Below, piece by piece: positions 1-6,734 of a stretch of 8,534 bases of DNA (the first letter of the stretch is position 1; every line of letters starts with the position of its first letter). The translations under genes were made by a program, and so were the position numbers. The notes below the pieces were generated by a model, which was given only the letters and a program-made list of their open reading frames with translations, made no database searches and was not told the origin of the DNA. The DNA comes from JBGTLW01 sp964614575 (GTDB lineage Bacteria; Planctomycetota; Phycisphaerae; Phycisphaerales; Phycisphaeraceae), in assembly GCA_964614575.1 (NCBI GenBank), contig CAZTLX010000186.1, positions 1 through 8,534 on the forward strand, written 5' to 3'.

Positions 1-651
1 CTTGCCGACGCCCGGCTCGCCGATGAGCACGGGGTTGTTCTTGGTCTTTCGCGAGAGGATGCGGACCACGCGGCGGACCTCTTCGTCGCGGCCGATGACC
101 GGGTCGAGCTTGCCGTCGCGCGCCATCTGCACCAGGTCGCGGCCGTAGCGAGAGAGCGCTTCGTAAGTCGCTTCGGGGTTGGCGGATTGCACGCGCTGGT
201 TGCCGCGCACGTCGGTGAGCGCCTTGAGGAACGCGTCGCGGGTGATGCCCAGTTGCTTGAGGATGCGTCCCGCGGCCGTGGTGTCGGGCTTATCGAGCAG
301 CGCGAGGACGACGTGTTCGACCGAGAGGTATTCGTCCTTGAGGCGCTTCATCTGCTTCTCGGCATCGACGAAGACCTGCTGGAGCTGGGCGGTGATGGCC
401 AGCTGGTTCGGGGCGGCGCCTTGGCCGCTGACTTTGGGTCGGCGGTGCAACTCGCGGTCGAGTTCGGTGGCGATGACGTCGGCGGGGCGGCCGAGCTTAT
501 CGAAGAGGCGCGGCACGAGGCCTTCGGGCTGTCGGCACAGCGCCAGCAGCAGGTGCTCGGCGTCGATGGCCTGGTGGCCGAGCTCGACGGCGAGGTTCTG
601 GGCCTGTTGGACGGCTTCCTGGGTTTTCTGGGTGAGTTGATTGAAATCCAT
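1..651 (-). CDS. clpB: ATP-dependent disaggregase ClpB, N-terminal part (cut by the window edge)
   Basis: ClpB is a cytoplasmic hexameric AAA+ unfoldase that, with DnaK/DnaJ, pulls proteins out of aggregates. The 217 codons present begin MDFNQLTQKTQEAVQQAQ. Residues 1 to about 150 form the double Clp_N repeat, with EHLLLALCRQ in the first half and EHVVLALLDK in the second. The linker into the first nucleotide-binding domain follows (ALSRYGRDLVQMARDGKLDPVIGRDEEVRRVV in two stretches), and the last visible residues are the Walker A motif GEPGVGK at 211-217, close to its position in E. coli ClpB. The rest lies outside the window. The ATG at 651 is preceded by a GAGAG sequence about 9 nt upstream and gives the standard family N-terminus. 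The gene follows the J-protein gene on the same strand after 64 bp, which fits a chaperone operon. ClpC/ClpA are less likely because the N-domain sequence and the IGRDEEVRRVVRILSRKTKNN-type linker match ClpB. Confidence 0.95.
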   Translation of the reverse strand, partial: MDFNQLTQKTQEAVQQAQNLAVELGHQAIDAEHLLLALCRQPEGLVPRLFDKLGRPADVIATELDRELHRRPKVSGQGAAPNQLAITAQLQQVFVDAEKQMKRLKDEYLSVEHVVLALLDKPDTTAAGRILKQLGITRDAFLKALTDVRGNQRVQSANPEATYEALSRYGRDLVQMARDGKLDPVIGRDEEVRRVVRILSRKTKNNPVLIGEPGVGK

Positions 652-689
652 GATGGTCTCTCAATGCTTGAACTCATGAGCACCGGACA

Positions 690-707
690 TGGGCACCAAA
701 GTGCCCA
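690..707 (-). other. Perfect intergenic hairpin between the J-protein gene and clpB
   Basis: TGGGCAC-CAAA-GTGCCCA is a perfect 7-bp stem with a 4-nt loop, placed 39 nt before the clpB start and just after the J-protein stop. No run of T follows on either strand, so it is not a normal intrinsic terminator. It could be an mRNA processing or stability element between the two cistrons, or chance. Confidence 0.4.
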
Positions 708-715
708 CGCCTCGG

Positions 716-1696
716 TCAGGTCTCAAGCTCGCGCAGTTGTTGGTAGGCGTCGCGCTGTTTATCGCTCAACGTCTTGGGCACGTTGATCATCACGCGGGCG
801 AACAAATCACCGTCACCGAGGCCCTTGCCCTTGAGGCGCAGGCGTTGTCCGGAGTTGGTGCCGGGGGGGATGGTCATGGTGACCGGGCCGTCGAGCGTGG
901 GCACTTCCGCTTTGCCGCCGAGCGCGGCGGTGGCGGGGCTGACTTTGACGTCGGTGGTCAGGTCGTTGCCATCGATGGCGAAGCGCGGGTCGGGCGCGAT
1001 CTGGATGCGGAGCATCAGGCCCTGGTCGCGCAGGCGGACCTTCGCGCCGGGCTTGACGCCGGCGGGCACTTTCACCTCAATCGTCTGTCGGCCTTGCGGG
1101 CCTTGGAGTTGCAGCGAGCGTGTCGTGCCGTGGTACGCCTCGTGAAGCGAGACCGACAGTTCGTGCTCGGTGTGCATCGGCGCGGCGGTATGCGGCCCGC
1201 CCGCGCCGCGGCCGGCAAAGCCCCCGCGGCCGCGGCCGGCGGACGGATCGGCGCGACTGGCGAACAAGTCATCGACATTCACGCGCCCGGAGCGCGCCCC
1301 GCCAAACAACTGCTCGAACATATCAAAGAACTGCGAATGCCCCCCCCCGGAAGGGCCCCCGCCCCCGGAAGTATGGAACTCGTAACGCGTGCCGCCTGGG
1401 CCGGCCCCGGTGCGCGCGCCGCTGCGAAACATGTCTTCGTAGCCCGGCGGCGGGCTAAAGTCCTGGCCTTGCTTCCAGTTCTGCCCCAGCCGATCGTAGA
1501 GCTTGCGCTTCTCGGGGTCTTTGAGGACTTCGTACGCCTCGTTGACCTGCGAGAACTTTGCCGCGGCGTTCGCCTCTTTGTTGCGGTCGGGGTGGTGCTT
1601 CTGCGCCAGCTTGCGGTAGGCGCGCTTGATCTCCTCGGGCTTCGCGTCACGCGAAACCCCCAGCGTCTGGTAGTAGTCCTCAAACTTCACGGCCAT
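716..1696 (-). CDS. cbpA: Class B J-domain co-chaperone (CbpA/DnaJ family)
   Basis: This is a co-chaperone that delivers unfolded clients to DnaK and stimulates its ATPase, in the cytoplasm. Counted from the second ATG, it has 326 residues. The J-domain spans about 5-70 (YYQTLGVSRDAKPEEIKRAY) with the essential HPD at 35-37. A Gly/Phe-rich stretch at about 80-170 (GPGGTRYEFHTSGGGGPSGGG) follows, then the two beta-rich client-binding domains from about 176 (VKVPAGVKPGAKVRLRD; VPTLDGPVTMTIPPGTNSGQ). The CxxCxGxG zinc fingers of true DnaJ are absent, so it is type II/CbpA-like. The first client domain looks shortened: the usual GxGxPGxxGGPPGDL loop is missing after VRLRDQG. ATG 1696 is chosen because GGAG lies 9 nt upstream; for the ATG at 1705 that GGAG would directly touch the start codon. 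clpB follows on the same strand. No CIRCE element is visible in the 177-bp upstream gap, and no convincing promoter was found there. The symbol is a family assignment. Confidence 0.92.
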   Translation of the reverse strand: MAVKFEDYYQTLGVSRDAKPEEIKRAYRKLAQKHHPDRNKEANAAAKFSQVNEAYEVLKDPEKRKLYDRLGQNWKQGQDFSPPPGYEDMFRSGARTGAGPGGTRYEFHTSGGGGPSGGGHSQFFDMFEQLFGGARSGRVNVDDLFASRADPSAGRGRGGFAGRGAGGPHTAAPMHTEHELSVSLHEAYHGTTRSLQLQGPQGRQTIEVKVPAGVKPGAKVRLRDQGLMLRIQIAPDPRFAIDGNDLTTDVKVSPATAALGGKAEVPTLDGPVTMTIPPGTNSGQRLRLKGKGLGDGDLFARVMINVPKTLSDKQRDAYQQLRELET

Positions 1697-1873
1697 CTCA
1701 TGCATCTCCGGCTTGAACCACCTCGCCCACGCAAGGCGCAGACGATGATTGTCGAGCCTATCCCCTCAGACGCAAACGGCTTGCCAGCGGCGAATCTCTA
1801 AATGCATGATTTTCAGGATATTGCGCGGTTTGCGCCGGGCTTGATGCTGCCATTTTGGCACTGCCCGCGGAGA

Positions 1874-3214
1874 TCAGCCCCCGATCCGTCGGGACAGGGC
1901 CTGGGCCAGGTCGGGCTGGTCGGCAGCCAGGTCGTGTTGCTCGGCCGGGTCGGCGTGCAGGTCGAACAGGCGGTCCGGCTCGCCCTGGGTACGGACCAGC
2001 TTGTGCCGGCCTTCACACACCATCTGCCACTTATCCAGAGCCGAGCGCGCATGATCGCGATGTGTGGTCGCTTCGCCGCGGAGTACCGGCACAAACGACT
2101 GCGCATCGGCCTCGGGCAGCGGCGCGACGCCCGCGGCATCCAGCAGCGTCGCGCTGATGTCGATCAGCTCCACCAGCGCATCGCTCACCACGCCTTGACG
2201 CACGCCCGGCCCCGCGACGATCAGCGGGACGTGGACGCTCGGCTCATGCCAGACGCACTTGTACCAGAGGCCGTGGTCCCCGAGCATCTCGCCGTGGTCC
2301 GAGGCGAAGACGATCAGCGTGTTGTCCAGCTCGCCGCGCGCCTCGACCGCGTCGAGCAGGCGACCGACCCACTCGTCGATGCCTTCGCACATCGCGGCGT
2401 AGTTGCGGCGGAGTTGTTGGTGGTCCTGCGGCCTGGCGTCGTCGGGCACGGCCACGGGGCCGGGGAAATCGACGCCGTCGTACCGCCGCTTCAGCTCGGC
2501 GGGCGGGTCGAACGGCTCGTGCGGGCCGGGGAAGTTGACCCAGAGCATCCACGGTGCCGGGTGCTCGCCGGTCGGGTCGGTCGGCCAGCGGGTGAGCATA
2601 TCCAGCGCGCGTTGGCCGGTGACATCATCGGTGTAGAGGTGTCGGGGCAGCGGGGTGGGGTAGGTCGCGAGGGTTTTGGCTTTGCGGTCGGTGTCGCGGC
2701 GGCGGTAGTCCTCGAGGTGGGTGCCGAGGTAGCCGGTGGCGTGGAGGGCGGCCATGTACAGGTCGGCCGGTTGCGTGGAGCCGGACCTGATCGCGTCCCA
2801 CTTGCCGCACTGGTTGGCCGACTCGACGAACCCGAGCTGACCCATCGCCGGGGTCCAGCCGTCGAGGCCTTTGTGCAGGCCGTGTTTCTGCAGGTCGGTC
2901 TTGCCGGTGCAGGCGGTGCGATAGCCCGCGTCGCGCAGGGCCTTGAAAACGTTGGGCCGATCGACGGGCGTGTTGTAGCCGTTGCCCGGCACGCCGCAGC
3001 GTTCATAGCGCACGCCTTGTGCGAGGCACGCGCGGGCGGGGGCGCACACGGGGCTGTTGGTGCGGCACTGCGTGAAACGCACGCCACGGGCGGCCAGCGC
3101 ATCGATGTTCGGCGTGCGCACCGGCACTTTGCCGAACGGCGAGTCCTCGCAGCCGAGCCAGTCCCAGCGCCATTGATCGGGGAACAGGAACAGCAGGTTC
3201 AGGCGTGTGTTCAA
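1874..3214 (-). CDS. Sulfatase (formylglycine-dependent, Cys-type), downstream gene of a tandem pair
   Basis: This enzyme of the alkaline-phosphatase-like sulfatase family has 446 residues and hydrolyses a sulfate ester; the substrate cannot be told. Visible motifs are N-terminal metal-site D13-Q14 (LFPDQWRWD), C57-A-P-A-R61 (the CxPxR site where Cys becomes formylglycine), K105 in TGKTDLQKHG, H232 in FPGPHEPFD, and D306-H307 with K319 in FASDHGEMLGDHGLWYK. The usual GKWHLG motif reads GKTDLQ, so the His beside the catalytic Lys is replaced. The start is TTG: TAA lies in the same frame two codons upstream, and the catalytic fold begins at residue 6, leaving no ATG alternative. A GGATGG sequence just upstream, overlapping the end of the first gene, may serve as ribosome binding site. 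No signal peptide is seen, which is unusual for planctomycete sulfatases and suggests a cytoplasmic enzyme. Translation is probably coupled to the preceding gene. Choline-sulfatase-like or other S1 subfamilies are possible. Confidence 0.9.
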   Translation of the reverse strand: MNTRLNLLFLFPDQWRWDWLGCEDSPFGKVPVRTPNIDALAARGVRFTQCRTNSPVCAPARACLAQGVRYERCGVPGNGYNTPVDRPNVFKALRDAGYRTACTGKTDLQKHGLHKGLDGWTPAMGQLGFVESANQCGKWDAIRSGSTQPADLYMAALHATGYLGTHLEDYRRRDTDRKAKTLATYPTPLPRHLYTDDVTGQRALDMLTRWPTDPTGEHPAPWMLWVNFPGPHEPFDPPAELKRRYDGVDFPGPVAVPDDARPQDHQQLRRNYAAMCEGIDEWVGRLLDAVEARGELDNTLIVFASDHGEMLGDHGLWYKCVWHEPSVHVPLIVAGPGVRQGVVSDALVELIDISATLLDAAGVAPLPEADAQSFVPVLRGEATTHRDHARSALDKWQMVCEGRHKLVRTQGEPDRLFDLHADPAEQHDLAADQPDLAQALSRRIGG

Positions 3215-3217
3215 GGC

Positions 3218-4561
3218 TTATCCATCCAGCGGGGGCAGCTCGAAATCATCATCCGTACGTTCGATCCACGCGGCGAGCATCGCGTGCAGCCGGGCGCGCT
3301 GCCGCCTGAACGCGTTGTCGTGCGCGAAGTTGGCCAGCTCGTAAGGGTCGGCGTTCAGGTCGTGCATCAGCCAGTCGTGGCCGGGCTGGGCGGCGTACTT
3401 CCAGCCATCGCGCGTCACCACGGCCCGCCAGGAGACGTTGACCGAGTGCGCGTGCTGCTTGCGCGGGACCTGTTGCAGGTAGGCCGACGCCGGCTCGTCG
3501 CCGGGCTCGCGGTAGTGAGGGTGTTGCTTCGGCAGCACGCTTGCGGAGTAGTCGTGGCCCATCATCGCGGCGGGGGGCGTGAAGCCCGCCAGTCCCAGCG
3601 TGGTCGCGGTGATATCAACGTGGTTGACCACCGCGTCGCACGCCGCTTCGCCCCGTGTCTGTTCCGCGCCGGTGACGCCGCCGATGATCAGCGGGATGCG
3701 GATCGACTCTTCCCAAGGCGAGGATTTGGCGAACTGGCCGTGGCTGCCGTGCATGTCGCCGTGGTCGGAGAAGAAGACGATGATCGTTTGGCGGTCGGCG
3801 TCCATCTGCCGTAATGCGTCGCGCAGGCGGCCGAGGTTATGGTCTAGGTTTTCGATCATCGCGTAGTACCCGGCCAGGTCCATGCGGGCGCGGTCCTCGA
3901 TCCACGAGCCGCGCGGCACGTTGGGCCGCAGCTCGATCTTCGCGGGGTGATGTCGTCTGGCCCAGCTTTCGGGGGCAAGGTACGGGCTGTGCGGCGGCTG
4001 GACCGAGAGCACACCGAAGTACGGCTTGGGCTCGGTGTCGCCGACGCGGCGCGTGTGTTCGCGCAGGTGGTCGATGAACAGGTCGGTCAGCGCATCGGTC
4101 TCGTAGCCGGGCAGGCGGTAGGGTTCTTCGCAGCCGCTGCCGTGGACGAAGGTGTGGAACTGGGCGTTGTTGTTTTCGTAGCCGAGCCAGTAGTCGAACC
4201 CGCCGCGGGCAGTCGGGGGGATGATGGCCGAGCCGTTGGACCCGCCCAGGTGCCACTTGCCGACGTAGGCGGTGTGATAGCCGGCCTGCTTGAAGGGCTC
4301 GGTGAGGGTGGGGATGGCCGGGTCCAGCCGCGAGGGCGTCTGCGGGCAGCCGACCTGGTGCGGGTAGCGGCCGGTGAGCAGGGCGGCGCGGAAGGGCGTA
4401 CACCAAGGCGCCCCGGCCACGGCCTGATCGAACCGCACGCCATCGCGGGCCAGCCGATCGATGTTCGGCGTGTGGACATTGACATCGCCCCGGCACGAGA
4501 GGGCTTGGCCACGGTGCTGATCGCCGAAGACCCAGATGATGTTCGGTCGCGCGTCCTGCAT
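3218..4561 (-). CDS. Sulfatase (formylglycine-dependent, Cys-type), first gene of a tandem pair
   Basis: This is a sulfatase of 447 residues from the chosen start MQDARPNIIWVFGDQHRG. The active-site set looks complete: D14-Q15 (metal), C54-T-P-F-R58 in APWCTPFRAALLTG (formylglycine site), K102 and H104 in GKWHLGG, H191 in QPPHSPY, and D266-H267 with K279 in FFSDHGDMHGSHGQFAK. The enzyme needs maturation by a formylglycine-generating enzyme or anSME encoded elsewhere; none is in the window. The frame stays open to an ATG at 4642, adding 27 residues with no signal-peptide character, and that start would leave only 12 bp to the divergent gene, so 4561 is preferred although no clear Shine-Dalgarno precedes it. 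No signal peptide is visible from either start. It shares motif order with its neighbour but differs in most residues, so the two are diverged paralogues, probably one transcript acting on related sulfated substrates. Confidence 0.9.
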   Translation of the reverse strand: MQDARPNIIWVFGDQHRGQALSCRGDVNVHTPNIDRLARDGVRFDQAVAGAPWCTPFRAALLTGRYPHQVGCPQTPSRLDPAIPTLTEPFKQAGYHTAYVGKWHLGGSNGSAIIPPTARGGFDYWLGYENNNAQFHTFVHGSGCEEPYRLPGYETDALTDLFIDHLREHTRRVGDTEPKPYFGVLSVQPPHSPYLAPESWARRHHPAKIELRPNVPRGSWIEDRARMDLAGYYAMIENLDHNLGRLRDALRQMDADRQTIIVFFSDHGDMHGSHGQFAKSSPWEESIRIPLIIGGVTGAEQTRGEAACDAVVNHVDITATTLGLAGFTPPAAMMGHDYSASVLPKQHPHYREPGDEPASAYLQQVPRKQHAHSVNVSWRAVVTRDGWKYAAQPGHDWLMHDLNADPYELANFAHDNAFRRQRARLHAMLAAWIERTDDDFELPPLDG

Positions 4562-4654
4562 GGGGCCCAGTGTAATGACTGCTGCGGGCGGGGCACGGGC
4601 GGTTAGGTTACGATCTTCGCCGCCGTTAACCCGCTTCATCATTCAGGGAAACCC

Positions 4655-5563
4655 GTGCCGGATCACGACCCGACCACCCCCCCGACGCCCCGCGAGTCTG
4701 CCGACGCCGCGCTGCCACGGCTCGACGCGTGGATGGCGGCGAGCCCCTGGCACCCTCGCCTCACGCCGTTCTTCGTATACATCAGCCTCTTCGCGGTCAT
4801 CGGCTTCGTGGCCGACGCGGCGCTGGGCCTCTACGCTGCGCTCTACCTCGTGCAGTGCGGCGCTGTCGCGTGGCTGCTGTGGCGTTACCGCCGGCTCATC
4901 CCCGAACTCAACTGGCGCTTCCACTGGCTGGCGGTGCCAACCGGCCTGGGGCTGTGCGCCGCGTGGGTCGTGCTGGGGTACGGCTACAACCTGCTCTTCG
5001 AGGGCGACAAGGCCGTGCGACCGCTGGCCGAGGACGAGACCTTCGGGCCGATGTGGGAGGCATCGGCCGCGCTGTTCTGGTTCGCGCTGGTGCTGCGCCT
5101 GCTGGGCATGTCGATCATCGTGCCGATGTTCGAGGAGTTGTTCACGCGCTCGGCGGTGCTGCGGGGTTTGTCGAACATGCGTAAGACGGGCGTGGGCGTG
5201 ATCCAGTTGCTCTGCGACCTGCCGGTGATCGGCGACTGGCTGATGCACACCGACTGGGGCCGGAGGGCGGGGGTGAAGGAGGGCGTGTTCGTCGAGCAAT
5301 TCCGCGCGACGCCGGTGGGCAAGCTCACTTTCTTCGGCGTGTTCGCCTCGACGACCATCTTCACGCTCAACCACCTGCCGCGCGACTGGGCCGGGTGCGT
5401 GGTCTGCGGGCTGGTGTGGTGCGCGTTGCTGTGGTGGACCAACCGGCCTTCGCTGCCGGAGGATAAGCGGCAGGGCCTGGGTCCGATTGTCTGGTCCCAC
5501 GCCATCACCAACGCCGCGCTCTGGGGCTGGACGCTGTACGCGGGCGACTGGCAGTTTCTCTAA
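4655..5563 (+). CDS. CPBP-family (CAAX/Rce1-type) intramembrane metalloprotease
   Basis: This 302-residue integral membrane protein belongs to the family of Rce1/CAAX and bacteriocin-processing proteases. It has the three family motifs: E160-E161-L-F-T-R165 (EExxxR), F236-T-L-N-H240 (FxxxH) and H282-A-I-T-N286 (HxxxN). Hydrophobic segments lie at about 37-57, 60-77, 92-112, 135-160, 225-238, 246-262 and 280-297. A Pro/Asp-rich N-terminal tail of about 30 residues precedes them. A polar stretch of some 50 residues (about 172-222) separates the first two motifs and is longer than in compact members. The start is GTG at 4655 with AGGGA 5 nt upstream. The layout resembles the CAAX-protease-related proteins that accompany exosortase/PEP-CTERM systems, but no exosortase is present here, so that link is only a possibility. 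The gene is divergent from the sulfatases. Its substrate is unknown. Confidence 0.87.
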   Translation: MPDHDPTTPPTPRESADAALPRLDAWMAASPWHPRLTPFFVYISLFAVIGFVADAALGLYAALYLVQCGAVAWLLWRYRRLIPELNWRFHWLAVPTGLGLCAAWVVLGYGYNLLFEGDKAVRPLAEDETFGPMWEASAALFWFALVLRLLGMSIIVPMFEELFTRSAVLRGLSNMRKTGVGVIQLLCDLPVIGDWLMHTDWGRRAGVKEGVFVEQFRATPVGKLTFFGVFASTTIFTLNHLPRDWAGCVVCGLVWCALLWWTNRPSLPEDKRQGLGPIVWSHAITNAALWGWTLYAGDWQFL

Positions 5564-5572
5564 ACCAGCCGG

Positions 5573-5600
5573 GAACCGCCAGGACGCGGAGGACGCGGAG
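5573..5600. repeat. Tandem 9-bp repeat in the gap between two convergent genes
   Basis: AGGACGCGG occurs twice head to tail (5581-5589 and 5590-5598), followed by AG and preceded by AACCGCC. The phrase resembles the ACCGC(A)GAGGACGC(A)GAG type of short intergenic sequence that recurs in many bacterial genomes. The rest of the 89-bp gap shows no gene. Confidence 0.5.
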
Positions 5601-5624
5601 TAAACCACAAGACCTTTATCGTAT

Positions 5625-5641
5625 CCTGACGGCTCATCAGG
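5625..5641. other. Weak hairpin between convergent genes
   Basis: CCTGA and TCAGG can pair around a 7-nt loop. On the plus strand GGGTTTT follows 6 nt later, so it may help end the protease transcript. The stem is only 5 bp and the distance to the T run is poor, so this is a weak call. Confidence 0.22.
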
Positions 5642-5652
5642 CGGCTTGGGTT

Positions 5653-6546
5653 TTACGCGGTGGAGGCGAGGCCGCGGGCGAATTTTTCCAGCTCGCTCAT
5701 GGTCCGACAGGTGATCGGCGTGTCGGCACCGGCGAGGGGGTGGCTTTCGAGCACGCGGCCACCGATGACCAGCGTCGCGTGCCGGGCCTTGATGTCGTGG
5801 TTGAGTTCGATCAGCGACCGGTCGCTGGGCCGGGCGTCCTCCGAGCTGCACGCGAGCCAGACCAGCCGCGGGTGATGGGCCTGCACGGCTTTGATCAGCA
5901 CCCTCTGCGGCGTGTCGGGGCCGAGGTTCACACAGCGGAAACCCAACTCGCCGAGCACGCAGGCGCACATCAGCGACGGGATCAGGTACGGGTCGCCGGA
6001 GGGCGCGCCGCCCAGCGCGACCGGGCGGGTGTCTTCCTCGGGGTTGAGCGTGCCGGGCTCGGCGGGGCGGGTGATCAGCGAGCGCAGGACCGACAGGGCC
6101 TGGAGGCAGATGTCGGTGGCGCGGTGCTCGATGAAGATCCCCTCCTCGCCGTGCTGCCACTGCTCGCCGATAAGCGTCATGGCCGAGCGGATCGGCCTGT
6201 CGCAGATCGACGCGATGGACTGCCCGCCGAGGTAAAGGTCGATCAGGATCGCCTGGGACCCGAGCACATCTCCGGCCGAGAGTTTCTCGTGCAGCGACAG
6301 CTCGATCGCCTGGAAGGACCGGAGCTTGCGGGCCGCGGCCAGCTCGGGCAGGCCGAGGATATCGGGGCGCAGGATCGGCATGCGCGCTTCGCGGGCGAAG
6401 CGGACGGCTTCCTGTATAGGGATCCGGCGATGGCCCCCGGCCGTCCGCGTGACCCGGAGGCGACCGTCGTCGGCCCACCGCTTGAGCGACGACTCGCTGA
6501 CCCCCACCGCCGACGCGAGGTCTTTGGGGGAGAGGCTGGTTTTCAT
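5653..6546 (-). CDS. MerR-type regulator with B12-binding fold (CarH/LitR-like), cobalt ligand changed
   Basis: This is a DNA-binding regulator of 297 residues. A MerR-type winged helix lies at about 5-50 (SPKDLASAVGVSESSLKRWA, then GGHRRI at 38-42). A helical cap domain at about 75-155 resembles B12-binding domain 2 and contains W130-x9-E140-H141, the Wx9EH signature of CarH/LitR photoreceptors. A Rossmann-type B12-binding fold follows from about 174 (VALGGAPSGDPYLIPSLM), with the Ser region at 234-235 and GG at 262-263. The lower-ligand motif DxHxxG reads D185-P-Y187-L-I-P190, so the cobalt-binding His is Tyr. The residue after the Trp is Gln, not the His that in CarH takes over the cobalt after light. 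It may therefore bind cobalamin differently or not at all. ATG 6546 has AGGAG 10 nt upstream; TTG 6552 is an alternative. Divergent from folE, which it may control along with itself. Confidence 0.88.
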   Translation of the reverse strand: MKTSLSPKDLASAVGVSESSLKRWADDGRLRVTRTAGGHRRIPIQEAVRFAREARMPILRPDILGLPELAAARKLRSFQAIELSLHEKLSAGDVLGSQAILIDLYLGGQSIASICDRPIRSAMTLIGEQWQHGEEGIFIEHRATDICLQALSVLRSLITRPAEPGTLNPEEDTRPVALGGAPSGDPYLIPSLMCACVLGELGFRCVNLGPDTPQRVLIKAVQAHHPRLVWLACSSEDARPSDRSLIELNHDIKARHATLVIGGRVLESHPLAGADTPITCRTMSELEKFARGLASTA

Positions 6547-6595
6547 CGGCAACTGACTCCTGGCCCGGTCGGTTGGCTCGACAGCCCGAATTCAC

Positions 6596-6615
6596 TGCAC
6601 GTTTTGACCGTTCAG
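6596..6615 (+). promoter_or_regulatory. Candidate operator, copy near the regulator gene
   Basis: TGCACGTTTTGACC (6596-6609) matches 13 of 14 bases of the copy at 6745-6758, in the same orientation. CGTTCAG overlaps its end at 6609-6615 and is the exact reverse complement of CTGAACG at 6735-6741 beside the other copy. It lies about 50 bp upstream of the regulator start codon, inside its likely mRNA leader, which suits autoregulation. The binding protein is inferred from position only. Confidence 0.45.
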
Positions 6616-6632
6616 CCGGGGCACCCCTGCAA

Positions 6633-6660
6633 ATAGTATTCGGCCGTTTCGCGTGGGCAA
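6633..6660 (-). promoter_or_regulatory. Possible promoter of the regulator gene
   Basis: Read on the minus strand: TTGCCC (6655-6660), a 16-bp spacer, then TACTAT (6633-6638). Each box matches the sigma-70 consensus at 4 of 6 positions. Position and orientation suit the MerR-type gene, but the match is moderate. Confidence 0.3.
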
Positions 6661-6703
6661 CCGAGGATTCTACGGAATTCTTGAGAAATTTGGAACACCG
6701 CCC

Positions 6704-6731
6704 TTGACCCCGTCCATATCGCGGCTTTAAT
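6704..6731 (+). promoter_or_regulatory. Likely sigma-70-type promoter of folE
   Basis: TTGACC (6704-6709) and TTTAAT (6726-6731) are separated by 16 bp, and each matches the consensus at 5 of 6 positions. Transcription would begin near 6738, leaving a leader of about 34 nt before the GTG. The start site falls within the candidate operator at 6735-6758, where a bound repressor would block initiation or early elongation. Confidence 0.6.
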
Positions 6732-6734
6732 GGT

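Noticed and set aside
689..1801. A 370-codon plus-strand frame opposite the J-protein gene
   Set aside because: The minus-strand J-domain with HPD and client-binding domains is unambiguous; the opposite frame is its shadow.
1697..1873. Promoter, CIRCE or terminator between the sulfatase and J-protein genes
   Set aside because: The region has a small TGCCA-TTT-TGGCA hairpin (1848-1860) without a T run and a few poor promoter-like words, but nothing convincing and no TTAGCACTC-type element.
1802..3814. A 670-codon open frame on the plus strand across both sulfatase genes
   Set aside because: It is antisense to two genes with clear sulfatase motifs, its protein is Arg/Val/Gly-rich without any recognisable domain, and long shadow frames are expected in GC-rich DNA.
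4562..4654. Divergent promoters between the sulfatase and protease genes
   Set aside because: TACGAT (4609-4614) resembles a -10 box but has no matching -35 box at the right distance; too weak to annotate.
4643..6595. A 650-codon open frame on the minus strand across the protease and regulator genes
   Set aside because: It covers the antisense strand of the protease and a wrong frame of the regulator; the product is low-complexity Arg/Pro/His-rich sequence with no domain.
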